This document shows, in pieces, positions 1 to 11,700 of a stretch of DNA of 64,000 bases; the first letter of the stretch is position 1; the number at the start of each line of letters is the position of its first letter. Source of the DNA: Agapetus fuscipes (Eukaryota; Arthropoda; Insecta; Trichoptera; Glossosomatidae); assembly GCA_951799405.1 (NCBI GenBank), contig OX637342.1:4278001-4342000 (forward strand), given 5' to 3'. The notes below the pieces were generated by a model. That model searched no databases, was not told the origin of the DNA, and worked only from the letters and a program-made list of their open reading frames with translations. Made by a program: the position numbers and the translations under genes.

Positions 1-1395
1 TAAAAAGGAAAAAATGTATGATCTTTTAAATTTCTTGATATTTATTTTAAAAAGAAATACGGAAGTACTCTTACAAATATTTTGGCATTGAAAAGAAAAC
101 CTTGATATTTGAATAATCGGATATAATTTCTTATTTCATAGCTGATATTAAGGTGAGGTTTTTTCATGTGTATATTTTTTAGCATTTTTGTTACAAAAGC
201 GAAGAAAAATCATTAATTTTTTTTGCATGATTGGCATGTCAAAGATGTGTAATATATGATCGGAATTCTTAGAATTATAACAAAGAAGGTGGAACTGAAG
301 CACCTCATGGAAGAAAGATGAAACCCTGCTGGCAGAAGGCATCGAACCAAACATAAGCCTTCATCATTTGTATGTGTCAAAAGTTGAACGTGTCCGGGAG
401 AAAAAAATTGATGAACGAGCAATATTCTTACTAGAAAAAAAGATAAATTATTTCCTCATAATATTGTTACAAATTGCTTGGGTAAAACTTCGATTAAATT
501 TATTTTAGGATTGATTCACAGTCTTTTGTAATATCTCGCTCAATGATTTAGGTACCAATCCTCCCTTCAAAGCACTGCGATCTGTATTTATAGGTGACTA
601 AGGGCTACTCTGGTATACACCAGACCATGTCAAAATCGTCTCGAGCAGAAGCTTCGAGCAAATACTAGCATGTACATTATACAACCATCTCAATGCTTAC
701 ATTTACAGACACACACTCACAAGTAAGTAAAAACACAAAGTAACGTAATCATAGGTAAACATACACAGACATAAAATTATACATTCGTAATAATATTGTT
801 TAAAAACACCGTTAAAAATTTGCTATCATTTCATCTATGTACTTTCAAATAAGTATGGAAAGTTTTTCATATATTGTAGTGAAAATTTCGCAATAACTTC
901 TCAAAGAAAATACGTTATACTTATTTCGCATGAAAAAACGTTACACTTTATTAACTTTCTTTTATTGAGTAAATCATTTATGTAAAGTAGGTATTAGTTT
1001 TTTTTTCAATTTTGCGTATTTCGTTCCCAGAGGAGTATTATTAAAAACCTGTACCTAAAGTATAAAACTCTATTTCAAAGCAGAACTTTAAGTTTTACCA
1101 AAAATGTGTGGAAGCTAAAACGAGGCCCAGAGTGGTTCTTTACTTTCTGTATACTTTTAGTAAGCGCTATAGTTGAGTTAATTCGTAAAATCTTACACTT
1201 ATGGTACTGGGGTCCAATTTTGCTAGCACACTTAAAGTAAAGTAAGCAACAGAATTTAAGCAATCTACATACTCGTATATAGAGTTTTCACCAATACACA
1301 TACATTTTACGCACACTCCCAGATTTTTGTGTGCCCAATGTTTTCCAAAGTTAATTTTAATAAGTAGGGAAAACGATTTTGTACCACTGGTGGTT
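1..1395. other. No recognised feature
   Basis: AT-rich sequence with only short open frames on both strands. No splice-flanked coding segment, RNA gene or repeat family shared with the rest of the window was recognised. It lies beyond the 3' end of the minus-strand CUB gene. Confidence 0.5.
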
Positions 1396-1722
1396 GTCCG
1401 GTCGATAGTTGGAAGAGTGCTTGCATTCCATGCCGTGAGCCCGGGTTTAAATCCCACCGAGGGTGTCAGAAATGATTTCCCGTTTCGGTGTTTATTTCAA
1501 ACCCCAAAATAAAATACCGGCAAGGCTTACTTAGCTTTCACAAGAATTGAGTACCAGCTCCCTCGGGAGCTGGGACACCCCCACTTAAACTCAAGTGGTT
1601 TGCGTAAGGCCAGCCCCCTTACATGTAAAAGTAAATAGGTTTCACTTGCCACATGCGAAACCCTTCGGAGATAACGCGGTAAGAAGGTACACTATATGTG
1701 TGGCTTAGTTGCGTTTTTTTTT
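1396..1722 (+). repeat. SINE-1 copy, tRNA-headed, full length
   Basis: About 325 bp beginning with a tRNA-like head (GGTCGATAGTT, then a B-box-like segment ending in CCCACCGAGGG), followed by a body shared with copies at 29971, 38938, 41833, 51390, 52918/54233 and 61594, and ending TTAGTTGCG plus a T-run. The A-box is degraded compared with the 29971 copy. An open frame through it is only the SINE read through, not a gene. Confidence 0.8.
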
Positions 1723-2039
1723 GCGTGGTGAACAAAATAAACAACTGTCAGCGAGAGCGAATGCTTGTGATTGTTTTTTAGAAAATAATGCGGGAAACTG
1801 CCGCTAACGATATTTTTTGTATGCTTCACAATTTCCTTACAATGCAATGTCACTTTGGCATGACTCTATTTAGTGTTTTGACGCGGTTGCTGTGTCAGCA
1901 TGTCATTGTTTTTCTATAGCACTGCTGCCAACCCTCACTGTCGATGCGATCTGTCACTCATTGTAGGACCAAGTTCGTATCAATGCAAGCAATAAACCAT
2001 TTTTTAAGTTTATAATTTATTTATTTTTTTACTTTCAAA
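1723..2039. other. No recognised feature
   Basis: Unique-looking AT-rich sequence between a SINE and a LINE 3' end; nothing coding seen. Confidence 0.4.
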
Positions 2040-2217
2040 GCCGTTGCGGGACCGTCCACCTGGAACCAGCTTCCTCCTGAAGTGCGCGCCAAGGAAGGGA
2101 TCGAGAGCTTTAAGAAGGGAATGAAGACCCATTTCTTCACCGCCGCGTCAAGCCTGAAAGCGCCCTTGCAGTGACAGTGGTCACGAAACGGCACTATAAA
2201 AATCATCATCATCATCT
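2040..2217 (+). mobile_element. LINE 3' end with (ATC)n tail
   Basis: A 44-codon open segment ends in TGA at 2172-2174 and reads WNQLPPEVR, then ESFKKGMKTHFF, the pattern W-N-x-L-P-x-x-x-R...F-K-x-x-[LM]-K-T-H seen at the C-terminus of many LINE reverse-transcriptase proteins. The 3' UTR contains CACGAAACGGC and an (ATC)n tail at about 2203-2217. It is a 5'-truncated retrocopy. A related 3' end with the same CACGAAACGGC and ATC tail lies at 10383-10478, and an antisense one at 12330-12412. Confidence 0.65.
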
Positions 2218-2453
2218 ATCCAAGGGATGATCGCAAAAGTGACAGTCACTGAAATCTTGTCCCTGGAGTATGGAGGACGTGATATAAGAAATGTAATTAC
2301 TAGAAGCTATCGCATTACGGGAATAATACGAACGAGATTCAATTTTGTATGAAGCAAGAGGCTCCCGTGGGAGAGTGCTACGAAGGATAAAAATATGTGC
2401 TTCAATATGGCTTAAGCCAAGAAAGTGCTTTTTCGAAAACAATTTGTTTTGTT

Positions 2454-2522
2454 TTGCTTTTTTTTTTTAAATAGATTTGTGAAGAGGAATGCTATTCACC
2501 AACCCATTCTGCCTGGCGACCA
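2454..2522 (-). repeat. SINE-3 tail fragment
   Basis: T-run followed by sequence matching the 3' part of SINE-3 (compare 11955-12178), including the segment AATAGATTTGTG. The matching head of a SINE-3 copy lies at 3130-3275 in the same orientation. The two pieces are probably one SINE split by the LINE-A copy between them, although some sequence is missing at the junction. Confidence 0.55.
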
Positions 2523-2591
2523 GAAACAGATATTACTTAATATCATCAAATAATAATTCATTATTGTTTATTTTAATCAGTTATTGATTAA

Positions 2592-3126
2592 ATCTAATCT
2601 AATCTAATCTAAGCTGCAAAGATATATATCATTTAAGATTTATACTAAATGCATTCCCACAAGCAGATATGTATAATTTCGCGCTAACACATGCCGCATG
2701 TGGACCTACAATATAAAAACCCAATCTCAAATGAACATAAGCCTTGCAACTCTTGCCGTCCTTCCCTGAAACAGGGGTGACATTGGCAAAGTGAACCAAT
2801 TTTTATATTATGGGTGGTCAGCCGCATAACAACCTATAAGTCAAGGAACATACATGACAAATTACATTTTTTAAAATCAAAGAATAAAAATAACAATATA
2901 TACATGGACATAAAAAACTAAATCATAAAACCAAATTCACTTTAACAAACCCTAGCCGCCAACATCACAGATCAACCGCCATTTCTTTCTATCCTTGCAT
3001 ACTTCTTTCATTTCCTCCAGAGTCATAACCTTCTTCATACAAGCTCTTCTTTTATTATGACTCTGGATATTCCATTCATTCGCAATTTCGGATATTTGGT
3101 CCATCCATACCTTTCTCGGTTCTTTT
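2592..3126 (-). mobile_element. LINE-A 3' fragment: C-terminus plus 3' UTR
   Basis: On the minus strand, coding sequence reading KVWMDQISEIANEW...KEVCKDRKKWRLIC ends in TAG (2954-2952), matching the C-terminus of the longer copy at 53047-53865. It is followed by an AT-rich spacer, the conserved roughly 250-bp LINE-A tail with palindrome CACATGCCGCATGTG, and a TTAGA-type microsatellite (TCTAA repeats on the plus strand, 2592-2611). It is 5'-truncated. The intact C-terminal frame suggests a moderately young copy. Confidence 0.8.
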
Positions 3127-3129
3127 TTT

Positions 3130-3275
3130 TTCTAATTAAAAATTACCCAATAACATCTGTTAAGCCAGGGTTAAAGTTATGGTCAAATGACCCAAGCGGG
3201 GAACGAACCAACGTTATTTCAATCCAAACACGCTAGTACGATCGGCCCCCTCGGCCATAACACCGACATTCTTAT
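3130..3275 (-). repeat. SINE-3 head fragment
   Basis: Antisense copy of the tRNA-like 5' part of SINE-3, with a B-box-like AACGAACC segment and the CTCGGCCATAACACCGAC start. It may belong with the tail fragment at 2454-2522. It resembles a tRNA only in the promoter boxes and is not called as a tRNA gene. Confidence 0.5.
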
Positions 3276-3768
3276 TTGTCGCAATTTCTTGACGGATTTG
3301 TCTGAAGAAACGTAAAAAAATGCCTTTGACGTTAAACTTCTAAAATTAAAAATGATTTTCTGAGTAACAATTAAGAAATTAATTTGTAGGCAAAAAAAGC
3401 AGTCCAGGCATAATAATATGATAAGTGTAACATTTTTTGCTCAAATACGGAAGGCAGACCGACGTCCAAACACAAGGAGGATTTCCTTTCTCTTAGGGTA
3501 GATTTTTTATTTACCATCGATGAACAGACAAAAATTGAGCATCAGAACCGTTTAAAATAGTGTGCCCTAGAACGTCCTCTTAATGTAAAAAAGTTTTTGT
3601 TGTAATCAGTTTCCAGGCAACCATCAATTAAATCTTTAAAAAAGAAACCCTTTTTTCTCCCGAAAATCCCGTTTTTTTGTAATCTCTTTTTGACGTACGA
3701 GTATGATTCTCATATCTAATATCTCATTTTTCGTTGTACACATATTTCATAGAACGTTGTTTAAAATA
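3276..3768. other. No recognised feature
   Basis: No coding segment or family member of the window's repeats recognised. Confidence 0.4.
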
Positions 3769-4376
3769 TAAATCTAAATCTAAGCTGCAAAGATATGTAT
3801 CATTTGAGATTCATATTAAATGCACTCCCACAATCAGACACGCATAATTTCGCGCTCACACATGCCGCATGTGGACATACAATATAAAAAACCCCAATCT
3901 CAAATGAACATAAGCCCTGCAACGGCTGCAACTCTTGCCGACCTTCCCTGAAACAGGGGTGACATTGGCAAAGTTAACCATTTTTACAGTATGGGTGGTC
4001 AACCTCATACCAACCTATCAGTCAAGGAATACAAGCAATTAAATACATTCAAATATATAAAACAAATGAACACTAAACAATTAAATAGTAAAAAATTAAA
4101 ACCTACAAAACATATTCATTAAAAAATTTTTTTTTAAAAGCCTCAGCTTTAACCACCAGCATTGCAGATCCACCGCCATCCAGAGTCATAACCTTTTTCA
4201 TACAAGCTCTCTTTTTATTATGTCTCTGGATATCCCATTCATCGCTATTTCGAAAATTTGGTCCATCCATACCTTTCTCGGTCTTCCTCTCCCACGACAT
4301 TCATCAATTCTTGCAGCATATACTTTCTTCGTCAGTCTTTCCTCATTCATTTTCTCCATGTGTCCAAACCATCTAA
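3769..4376 (-). mobile_element. LINE-A 3' fragment with internal deletion
   Basis: Tail repeat (3769-4030), AT-rich spacer and C-terminal coding sequence on the minus strand up to about 4376. Compared with the copy at 53 kb it lacks about 40 nt near the end of the frame (the stretch encoding EMKEVCKDRKKW), so the frame is broken and the last residues are read out of phase. 5'-truncated pseudogene. Confidence 0.75.
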
Positions 4377-5578
4377 CTATGGAACATTGTAACTATGAAA
4401 AAACACCGCCTATGTCTTTTAAATTATTGATCATTGTGTGGAACATTTTTGTTTTTTTTTCAAAATTACATTAAACGTAGATATTTCTTAACTTTAACAA
4501 ACACACATAACAAAGGTCATTATTGTTGGTACTTATCCCAGATTTTTTTCTTTCAACTTTTTTTCTATGAACACAAAGCAATACATTTTTTTCTTTTGCG
4601 AATTTAATTTCCTGTCTCTGTTCGCATGATCTCTCTCCATTCCGAATACATGTGTCACACAAACGGAGAATCTTTGTACGAACAAAATATGTACACGTCA
4701 TATTTCTTCCTCGATTGACTTAATATTTTCATAAATCATATTCTACTCATTCTTTGACAAAATTTACGACACATAGAAGAAATAAACCATCGATGAGAAT
4801 CAATTGCAGATAATAAAATAAAGTTTTTTGTATCAATAAATAAACATATATTTTTATTGTTTTTATAAAGATTACAAATCAAAAGATAATTGGCTTCTCT
4901 TCTTCTTCTTCAACAGCCTTTTTTAGTGCACTTCTGGACTAATACTTCCTTCTATATTAATAATAATCCTGTGGACGCTTTTCAGTTGGCTTCTGTGCTC
5001 AATTTTTTATTTTTCATTTCGAGGATTTCAAAATGTTACCTCGTTTGCCAGGCAGGTTGGCGACTACCTGTTGGTTTGCAACGACTATTTTATTTCATCC
5101 CTACCCTGCAGACAAGTCAGGCAAGCATTCTCCATCCGCCATCGGACGCGTTGTTTACGGGTATGCAGGTAGTTTTTTAATTTTTGACAAAAAAAAAGCG
5201 CTTTTATTTGACCTAAAGGTTGAATTAAAAAAAAAGTGTTTGACCTAAAAAAATATTCATTAAAATTACAATTTCTATGGTATTTTTCATTCATAAGAAA
5301 AAACACATTTTTCTCAATTTTGTGTACGTTCTTTTATTTGCTTATAGTATCGTCATTACTCAAAACTTATTTATTGAAGTTTTTTATTACAAAAATAAAT
5401 ACAGCGTATTTTTTAATAAGTTTCAACGCGATATAATAAAAAAATATAAATACTAAAATATATTACTTAATGTGAAAATACTGAAACAAAAAAAATCCAT
5501 TTTTTTTTTTTATCTGGAGCAAGTCTAGACTTGTGAAATTAAAAATATGGATTGATGAAATGCATTTTGAAAATGCGT
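4377..5578. other. 3' flank of the CUB gene, no recognised feature
   Basis: AT-rich and largely homopolymeric. The plus-strand frames at 4890-5440 are rich in Phe, Leu, Ser and Lys, lack splice context and look like chance. Confidence 0.45.
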
Positions 5579-5584
5579 TTTATT
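5579..5584 (-). terminator. Polyadenylation signal of the CUB gene
   Basis: AATAAA on the minus strand begins only four nucleotides after the TGA stop (5591-5589). If used, the 3' UTR is only a few tens of nucleotides long. Confidence 0.6.
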
Positions 5585-5588
5585 TTCT

Positions 5589-5701
5589 TCAGTGTTGTTT
5601 TTGAGCGATGCAAGGATTTTGAGTGTAGAATAATTTAAACCCTCTGCCTGTGACGTTGCCGTTTGTTCTGAAGACGAACACAATGGGACCCGAGCTCAAT
5701 T
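5589..5701 (-). CDS. CUB gene exon 7, terminal
   Basis: Acceptor TTTTTGTTTCAG precedes 5701. Phase 1 entry: the G from exon 6 plus AA gives Glu540. It encodes LSSGPIVFVFRTNG, then GRGFKLFYTQNPCIAQKQH and TGA. The closing YTQNPC is typical of the last strand of this CUB family and contains Cys570. Confidence 0.88.
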
Positions 5702-8700
5702 CTGAAACAAAAATAAACACAAGTGAAAAGACATGTAATGTAGAAATGTGCATGTAAAAAAACCTGTGGACTCAGGTATTTTTTTTTCTTTTTCATTTTA
5801 TAGATACGAAAGATTTTTTTTTGCTGCTACTTCTTCGTACATTTGTAAAGACACTAAGGTAAACAGTTCTGATTTAGCAATGCCGCTAACTGCATACGTT
5901 TCACAGTGCTGTGAAACAGGAAAAATCCCTGACTATCGGGAATATTCTTTTTTATTTACCGTGGGTTACCCTTTAGATTGTTATGAGGCTGAACACAAAG
6001 AAAAGGGAAAACAAAAATACAGGTAATGAAAAATATACTTTAGAGAATACAAAAAATAAGAAATACATGAGATAAAAGAGGAAAAACACACAAAGAAAAA
6101 AATAAACAAAATGCATGTCAATTGGTGCACGGAAAAGAAGCAGAAGAAAATGGAAGAAAACATAGAAGATGGATTTTTTTTACTTTGCAGAGTCCATGGT
6201 GGCACCTTCATGATGAAAATAATATGTATTAACTATTATTATATGTATTGATAAAATAATGTAATTAACAGATCAACACTAAAAAATAAAATAATATGTT
6301 TTTAAGTGCTAGCAAAACCTGGGAAAATAGTATGAGAGCACGAGATTTGTACTTGTTGGAAGGTTTCGATCAAACCAGTATCAATCACCACTTCTTTTCA
6401 GTGTCTGAAAACAAAGGCAAGATAACACATAACACAACACTACCAAGCTAACAGCCCTGCTACAAAGAATCAAGACATCAACCGCCACATTACCAGCACC
6501 TCACAAGTGTCATAGATCTCTAGATTTCTGAAATTTAGAGAGTCTTTTACACAGGATTCCTTAAAAATTTGCTTTCTCTGAGAAACAATCAACTGGGTCT
6601 TGCTTGAGAAATTGGGGCTTACCAGTAACAGGAGCGTTCATCGTGAAGTCCTCCGTGATGCTGGCGTCGTTGAGTCTTTCTCCACACAGGCGCACCCCAT
6701 TGATGATGATGAAGTCATCTGGACAGTTGAAGATCTCGGCTCCTGCCTGACCAGGTGGGATTAAAGGTACTCCGTCTGAAAAGATATTCTCGCAGTCATC
6801 AAAATCATTGGATTATTTAAAATAATGATTAGTTTTTCAGCGTTGAATATGAAATGACACTAGTAAAATTTAGAATGTTTTAAAAATATATGAAGGAAAA
6901 ATCAATGGAGCAGGAAGAGGAGGTGGTTCTGAAGGGACCATGTAGTCCGTAGAACGAAGGAAGGAAAGCCCGAGTCGTGGCACAGGAGATACCGGACGGC
7001 CAGCGTCTACTAGGTCGCCCTCCGAAAAGATGGAAGAACAGCTGGTATTTTGCATCACAGGAAGCCACAATAAACAGATCCTAGATCTACATATAACAAG
7101 AGGAAGAAGTAACAAATCACTTAATTTTTTTCTTGGAAAAAGTTTTTTTTTGTCTCTGTGTAAAGCAAATTAAAATGACATTGACCATGAAAAATTCTTG
7201 CATAATCTTTACTATACTATTTACATTTTTTTATACAATTTTTTTAAAACAAATGTATTCAGACATGCGTCAAATTGAAATCGGTAAGTTGAATAATTAT
7301 AAAAATTAAATTATCTTTATATGTGTTGGAAGCAAGTGCAGTTTCATATCCTTTGAATAATTTTGCAGATTTAACCAATTTTAGTTTTATAAAAATGACA
7401 GGGTTCTCAGATTTGGTACTAATCCTTTACTCCAATATATTTTTCTCTACAAAGTGCGTTAAAATAAATACTAACAGCTAGATTTTAGGGGATGAACCCT
7501 TGTCAAAGTTTTTAGGTTGTTTCAAGATCTTAAACCGCGATTCTCTCATGACATCTTGACAATTGGAGATAAACCAGATTTACAAATGTATGGACAATTC
7601 TATGTACATTAAATATTTTATTTCCACTTCCTACATTTCAAATAATATTTGATTATTTGGACAGTAACTTGAAAATAAAATATATTTTTGCAACTCTCTG
7701 TGTTGTTGAAGTATCCCTTGAGATTTGGTCTGAAGCAAGTCGGAGCAGAATAGCAATGAGAAGTCACGTAGATATCAAAATCGAAGTATTTGATAAAGGT
7801 AAAAGTACTTAAGGAAAAATTGTACAATTGAAGTAATTCTGTGGTAAAAAAAGAATTAAATTTGATGATATATTTCAATGAGAATATTTAAAGAGAAACG
7901 GACACATGAAATAAAAGTGCCTACGTAGATCTTATATCTAAAGATCTAATCTAATCTAATCATTTAAGATTTATATTAAGTGCATTCCCACAAGCAGACA
8001 TGTATAATTTCGCACTAACACATGCCGCATGTGGGCCTACATTATAAGAACCCATCTCAAATGAACATAAGCCCTGCAACTCTTGCCGTCCTTCCCTGAG
8101 ACAGGGGTGACAGTGGCAAAGTGAACCATTTTTTACAGTATGGGTGGTCAGCCTCATACCAACCTATAAGTCAAGGAATACAAGTAATAAATAACATTTA
8201 AGTATAAAAAAAAAATAAACACTGATCACTGGACAAAAACGCAGACAGCCGATAGGAGGTCAAGACCCATCAAGAATTTGTCTTGTTGGTGAAGAAAATA
8301 TTATATTGTAAAGATTCCTCTATGTCAATTTCACATCCGTGGTCTCAAGTACGTATATATTATTAAAATAAACAGAAAATGTATAAATATGCCAACTCTC
8401 TTTTGTGTACTTTCAAGATAATGATATTCTTATCCCTTTCGCGCATGCCAGCTTAATATGGCGGGGGAATGAGAGGGGATCAGGTAAATACAATTGCCAA
8501 TGTAAAACGTGATGCTAAATGCCGGGTCCACACACCGCGAGCAGTTCGCCGAGCTTATTTTCTTTCGTCATGGAATGTTGCGCGTCAAGCAGCAATAAAA
8601 ACACAAGAAGAAAAACAACAATTGTGTCATGAAAAACCTTTCTTAATTTTCTTTATTCGTATTGTACCATATTGTAGTTTTATTTTTTATTTTACGAGTA

Positions 8701-11700
8701 CATTCTTTGAGAAAAGCTTTTCCCCATTTTACACTTTCTAGTAAACGGCCCATTGAATTTGATTTTTTTTTATCGGTATAGTCCATTTTTATATTATCTA
8801 TTTTTTAATATCAAAACGAGCCAAAATCATGCTTTTAAAGACTTCAGAATTAACATCCTTTTACAAAAACAAATCATTATCTAACCAAATCAAACTTTCT
8901 TGGTATTTAAATTGGTAGGTATAAAAATAATTGAGTTTCATTAGAAAACAATCTATACAAAAAACGATTTGTTTATAAGTATTCTTACCAAAAATCATGC
9001 ATAAAATTATGTTAAAAGCAATCATGAAATGAAGCATATTCCGTCATAACAGGGCTTGTTTAGCCTATCCACCATTTAATACAAAGATGACCTTTCAATA
9101 ACATTGTCTTAAGAATCACATTCTACACAATCTGAGCTAAAAAACATAAAACGCGATAGCGTTAAGTTATTTAAAATGTATTTGTACAATCAATTACCAT
9201 TTTTCATAAGACACATTGGTCCAGTACACAAACAGACATTGCTCATGTGAAATTACCTCTGATGAACGTTAGATAACCAAGCACTAAGTGGACGAATTTC
9301 GTTGACGAACCGATTTTGGAAAACTTCGCAATGTGTAGTGCAGACAAAAAATATTTCCCCTACATTTGAATATTTAAGCAATACGCATTTTCCATTCACA
9401 ACTTCAACCCGCGACTCCATCTTGGATTCAAATTTTATGAAGTCTTTTCTGACCTCAAATAACATGTATTAACTTAAGAAGTACATTTCTTTACAGTCAT
9501 GAGAATGATTTCTTCCGTTTTCTCAAATTGCCCTTTCCTGTAATTGAACGATGTGAAAAAGAGGTTTTTATTTCTTTCAAGGGGAAGCCCCGAGATTTTC
9601 TCGTGAGAGTGGACCAAATGAAAGTGTGTATTTTTTTTTCATTCACCGAGCAATCTACGAAAAGTCGTCACGAGGGAGTTTTTCATGAGTGAAAACCTAA
9701 GCGGAAAAAAATAAACTTTTTCGCAAAAATAATTTTATTCGTGTTTCAGGGAAAGGCGGCAAAATTGCAGAGCTGGCTGAATGTGAAAAATGTTAGAATG
9801 TGAGATGTCAGAAAAAAACCGAAATATTGGATGTATTTATTATGTTACCCATCAACAGAAATGGTTTGAGATATTGCCGTATAGGCGGTATACCCTTGTA
9901 CGTTTAGGGTTTACCTTATGTAGCAGATACCTACAGTTGCAGAATGTGTATGCGCAGACATACATACATATGTGCCTTCATATGTGAATATGAAGTGTAG
10001 AGTTTAAAATTTAATATCGATGTGTATTTGCATTTTAGAAGATTTAATTTTATTGATTGTAGAGGCATTCACTGTATAATCATTCATCTTAAAATAATGA
10101 AATCTTAAAAGATAAGAAATAAAATAACTTTGTTTTTGATTACGCCGAGTATATTTAGTTCTGACCGGTTTTGTAAACAATCCTTTTGTATCCTTAATTA
10201 GTTCCTAACTAATTATTTAGCCACTTTAGGATGCAAACGGATTATTATTTACCCTTTTCAAATCCAATATCAATCGCCATTTCCTCTCAGTGTCTCAAAA
10301 CACAACGCAACACACACGACAGCACTGCGCAGCTAACTGCCCTGCAGCCGGACAAGAACAACTGCCACATCATCAACACCTCTGTGGCACTATAATTTTT
10401 GCTTTTCAGCGCCCTTGGAGTGACTACATCACGAAACGGCGCTATAAAGAAATCATCAACTCATCATCATCATCATAACTAGTGTCATAGACCCCTAGAG
10501 TCTCTTGAATCTAGGGAGTCTCCCCCACAGGCTTTCTTAAAAAAACGGTCATAAAACTGAATATACTCGCCGGTGCCGTAATCAAAAACTTTTTTTTTTT
10601 TTATCTTTTAGAAGATTTATGTTATTTTTTGTTTGCTTTAATTTTAAATATACTCGCCGGTGCCGTAATCAAAAACTTTTTTTTTTTTTTATCTTTTAGA
10701 AGATTTATGTTATTTTTTGTTTGCTTTAAGGATGACTGAACCTTTCAGATTTATATTGTAACTGGTAGCTTAAAGACAATGGTTTTGACTTTATATTCCG
10801 TGATCTGTGGTTTTGACTGTTTTTTGAAATTTAAAAAATAAGTTTCCCTGGAGATTCGTACCTGGTGCCTTTTGATACAAAGCTCATGGGAATTATCAAC
10901 AGACTATTACCGGTCTAGAAAGCGTCAGCAGATCTTATTGTATATATTTGAAGATTGAACGCAATAAAATATGGTGTCGTGTAAACAGCTGATCTCTGTA
11001 CCATACAAAATGTGTCTGGCTGGTATCCACATCACCCCCTTAGTGCTTGTTTGTCTTATGTCCAACAGAGGTTATTTCATACTGAAAATACTTTGTAAAA
11101 ATCTTACAAATTAGTATGACGCTGACCACCTATACTGTAAAAATGATTAACTTTGCTAATGTCATCTCTCTTTCGGGTACGTTGACAAAAGTTGCAGGAA
11201 GTAGCAGGATTGCAGGAAACTACTAAAAACAACTCTCATATAATCTTGTTTAACATTTTTTTCTTAGCTTAGCTCGAGTAGAATATGATTTAAAAGACAA
11301 TTTCATTTATAGGTTATCTTTGAATCAAATGATAGATAAGCCTAACGAGCACTGGAGGAGCGAAATATCTTTTTGCTTTTTTTTTGGTTGCCAAAAACGC
11401 TAGTCATCTTAGACCTGTGAAGTCGACGTGTCGAAGGAAATTTGGAATGATCTGACCCTAATGCAGGTTGTAAGCATGCTTTATATTTGGTTTTGAAAAT
11501 GTAACTCACCCAAGTCGTAATTTAAAATTTGGAACTCGTTCTGCTCGTTCTCACTGGCTGTGGAGTACGTGACGCTGCATGTCCCGCTCGCGCGCGCTAT
11601 GCAAATGGCGTAATTCAAATTATTCTGGAAAAACAAACAAAATAATTACATTTTTGTTTTCTTGCGCCAATGTTTTGGAGGTGTCCGTTTTTTGCTTGCT

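Noticed and set aside
2592..2611. Telomere-like TTAGA repeats
   Set aside because: They sit at the 3' end of LINE-A copies and vary in unit, so they are LINE tails.
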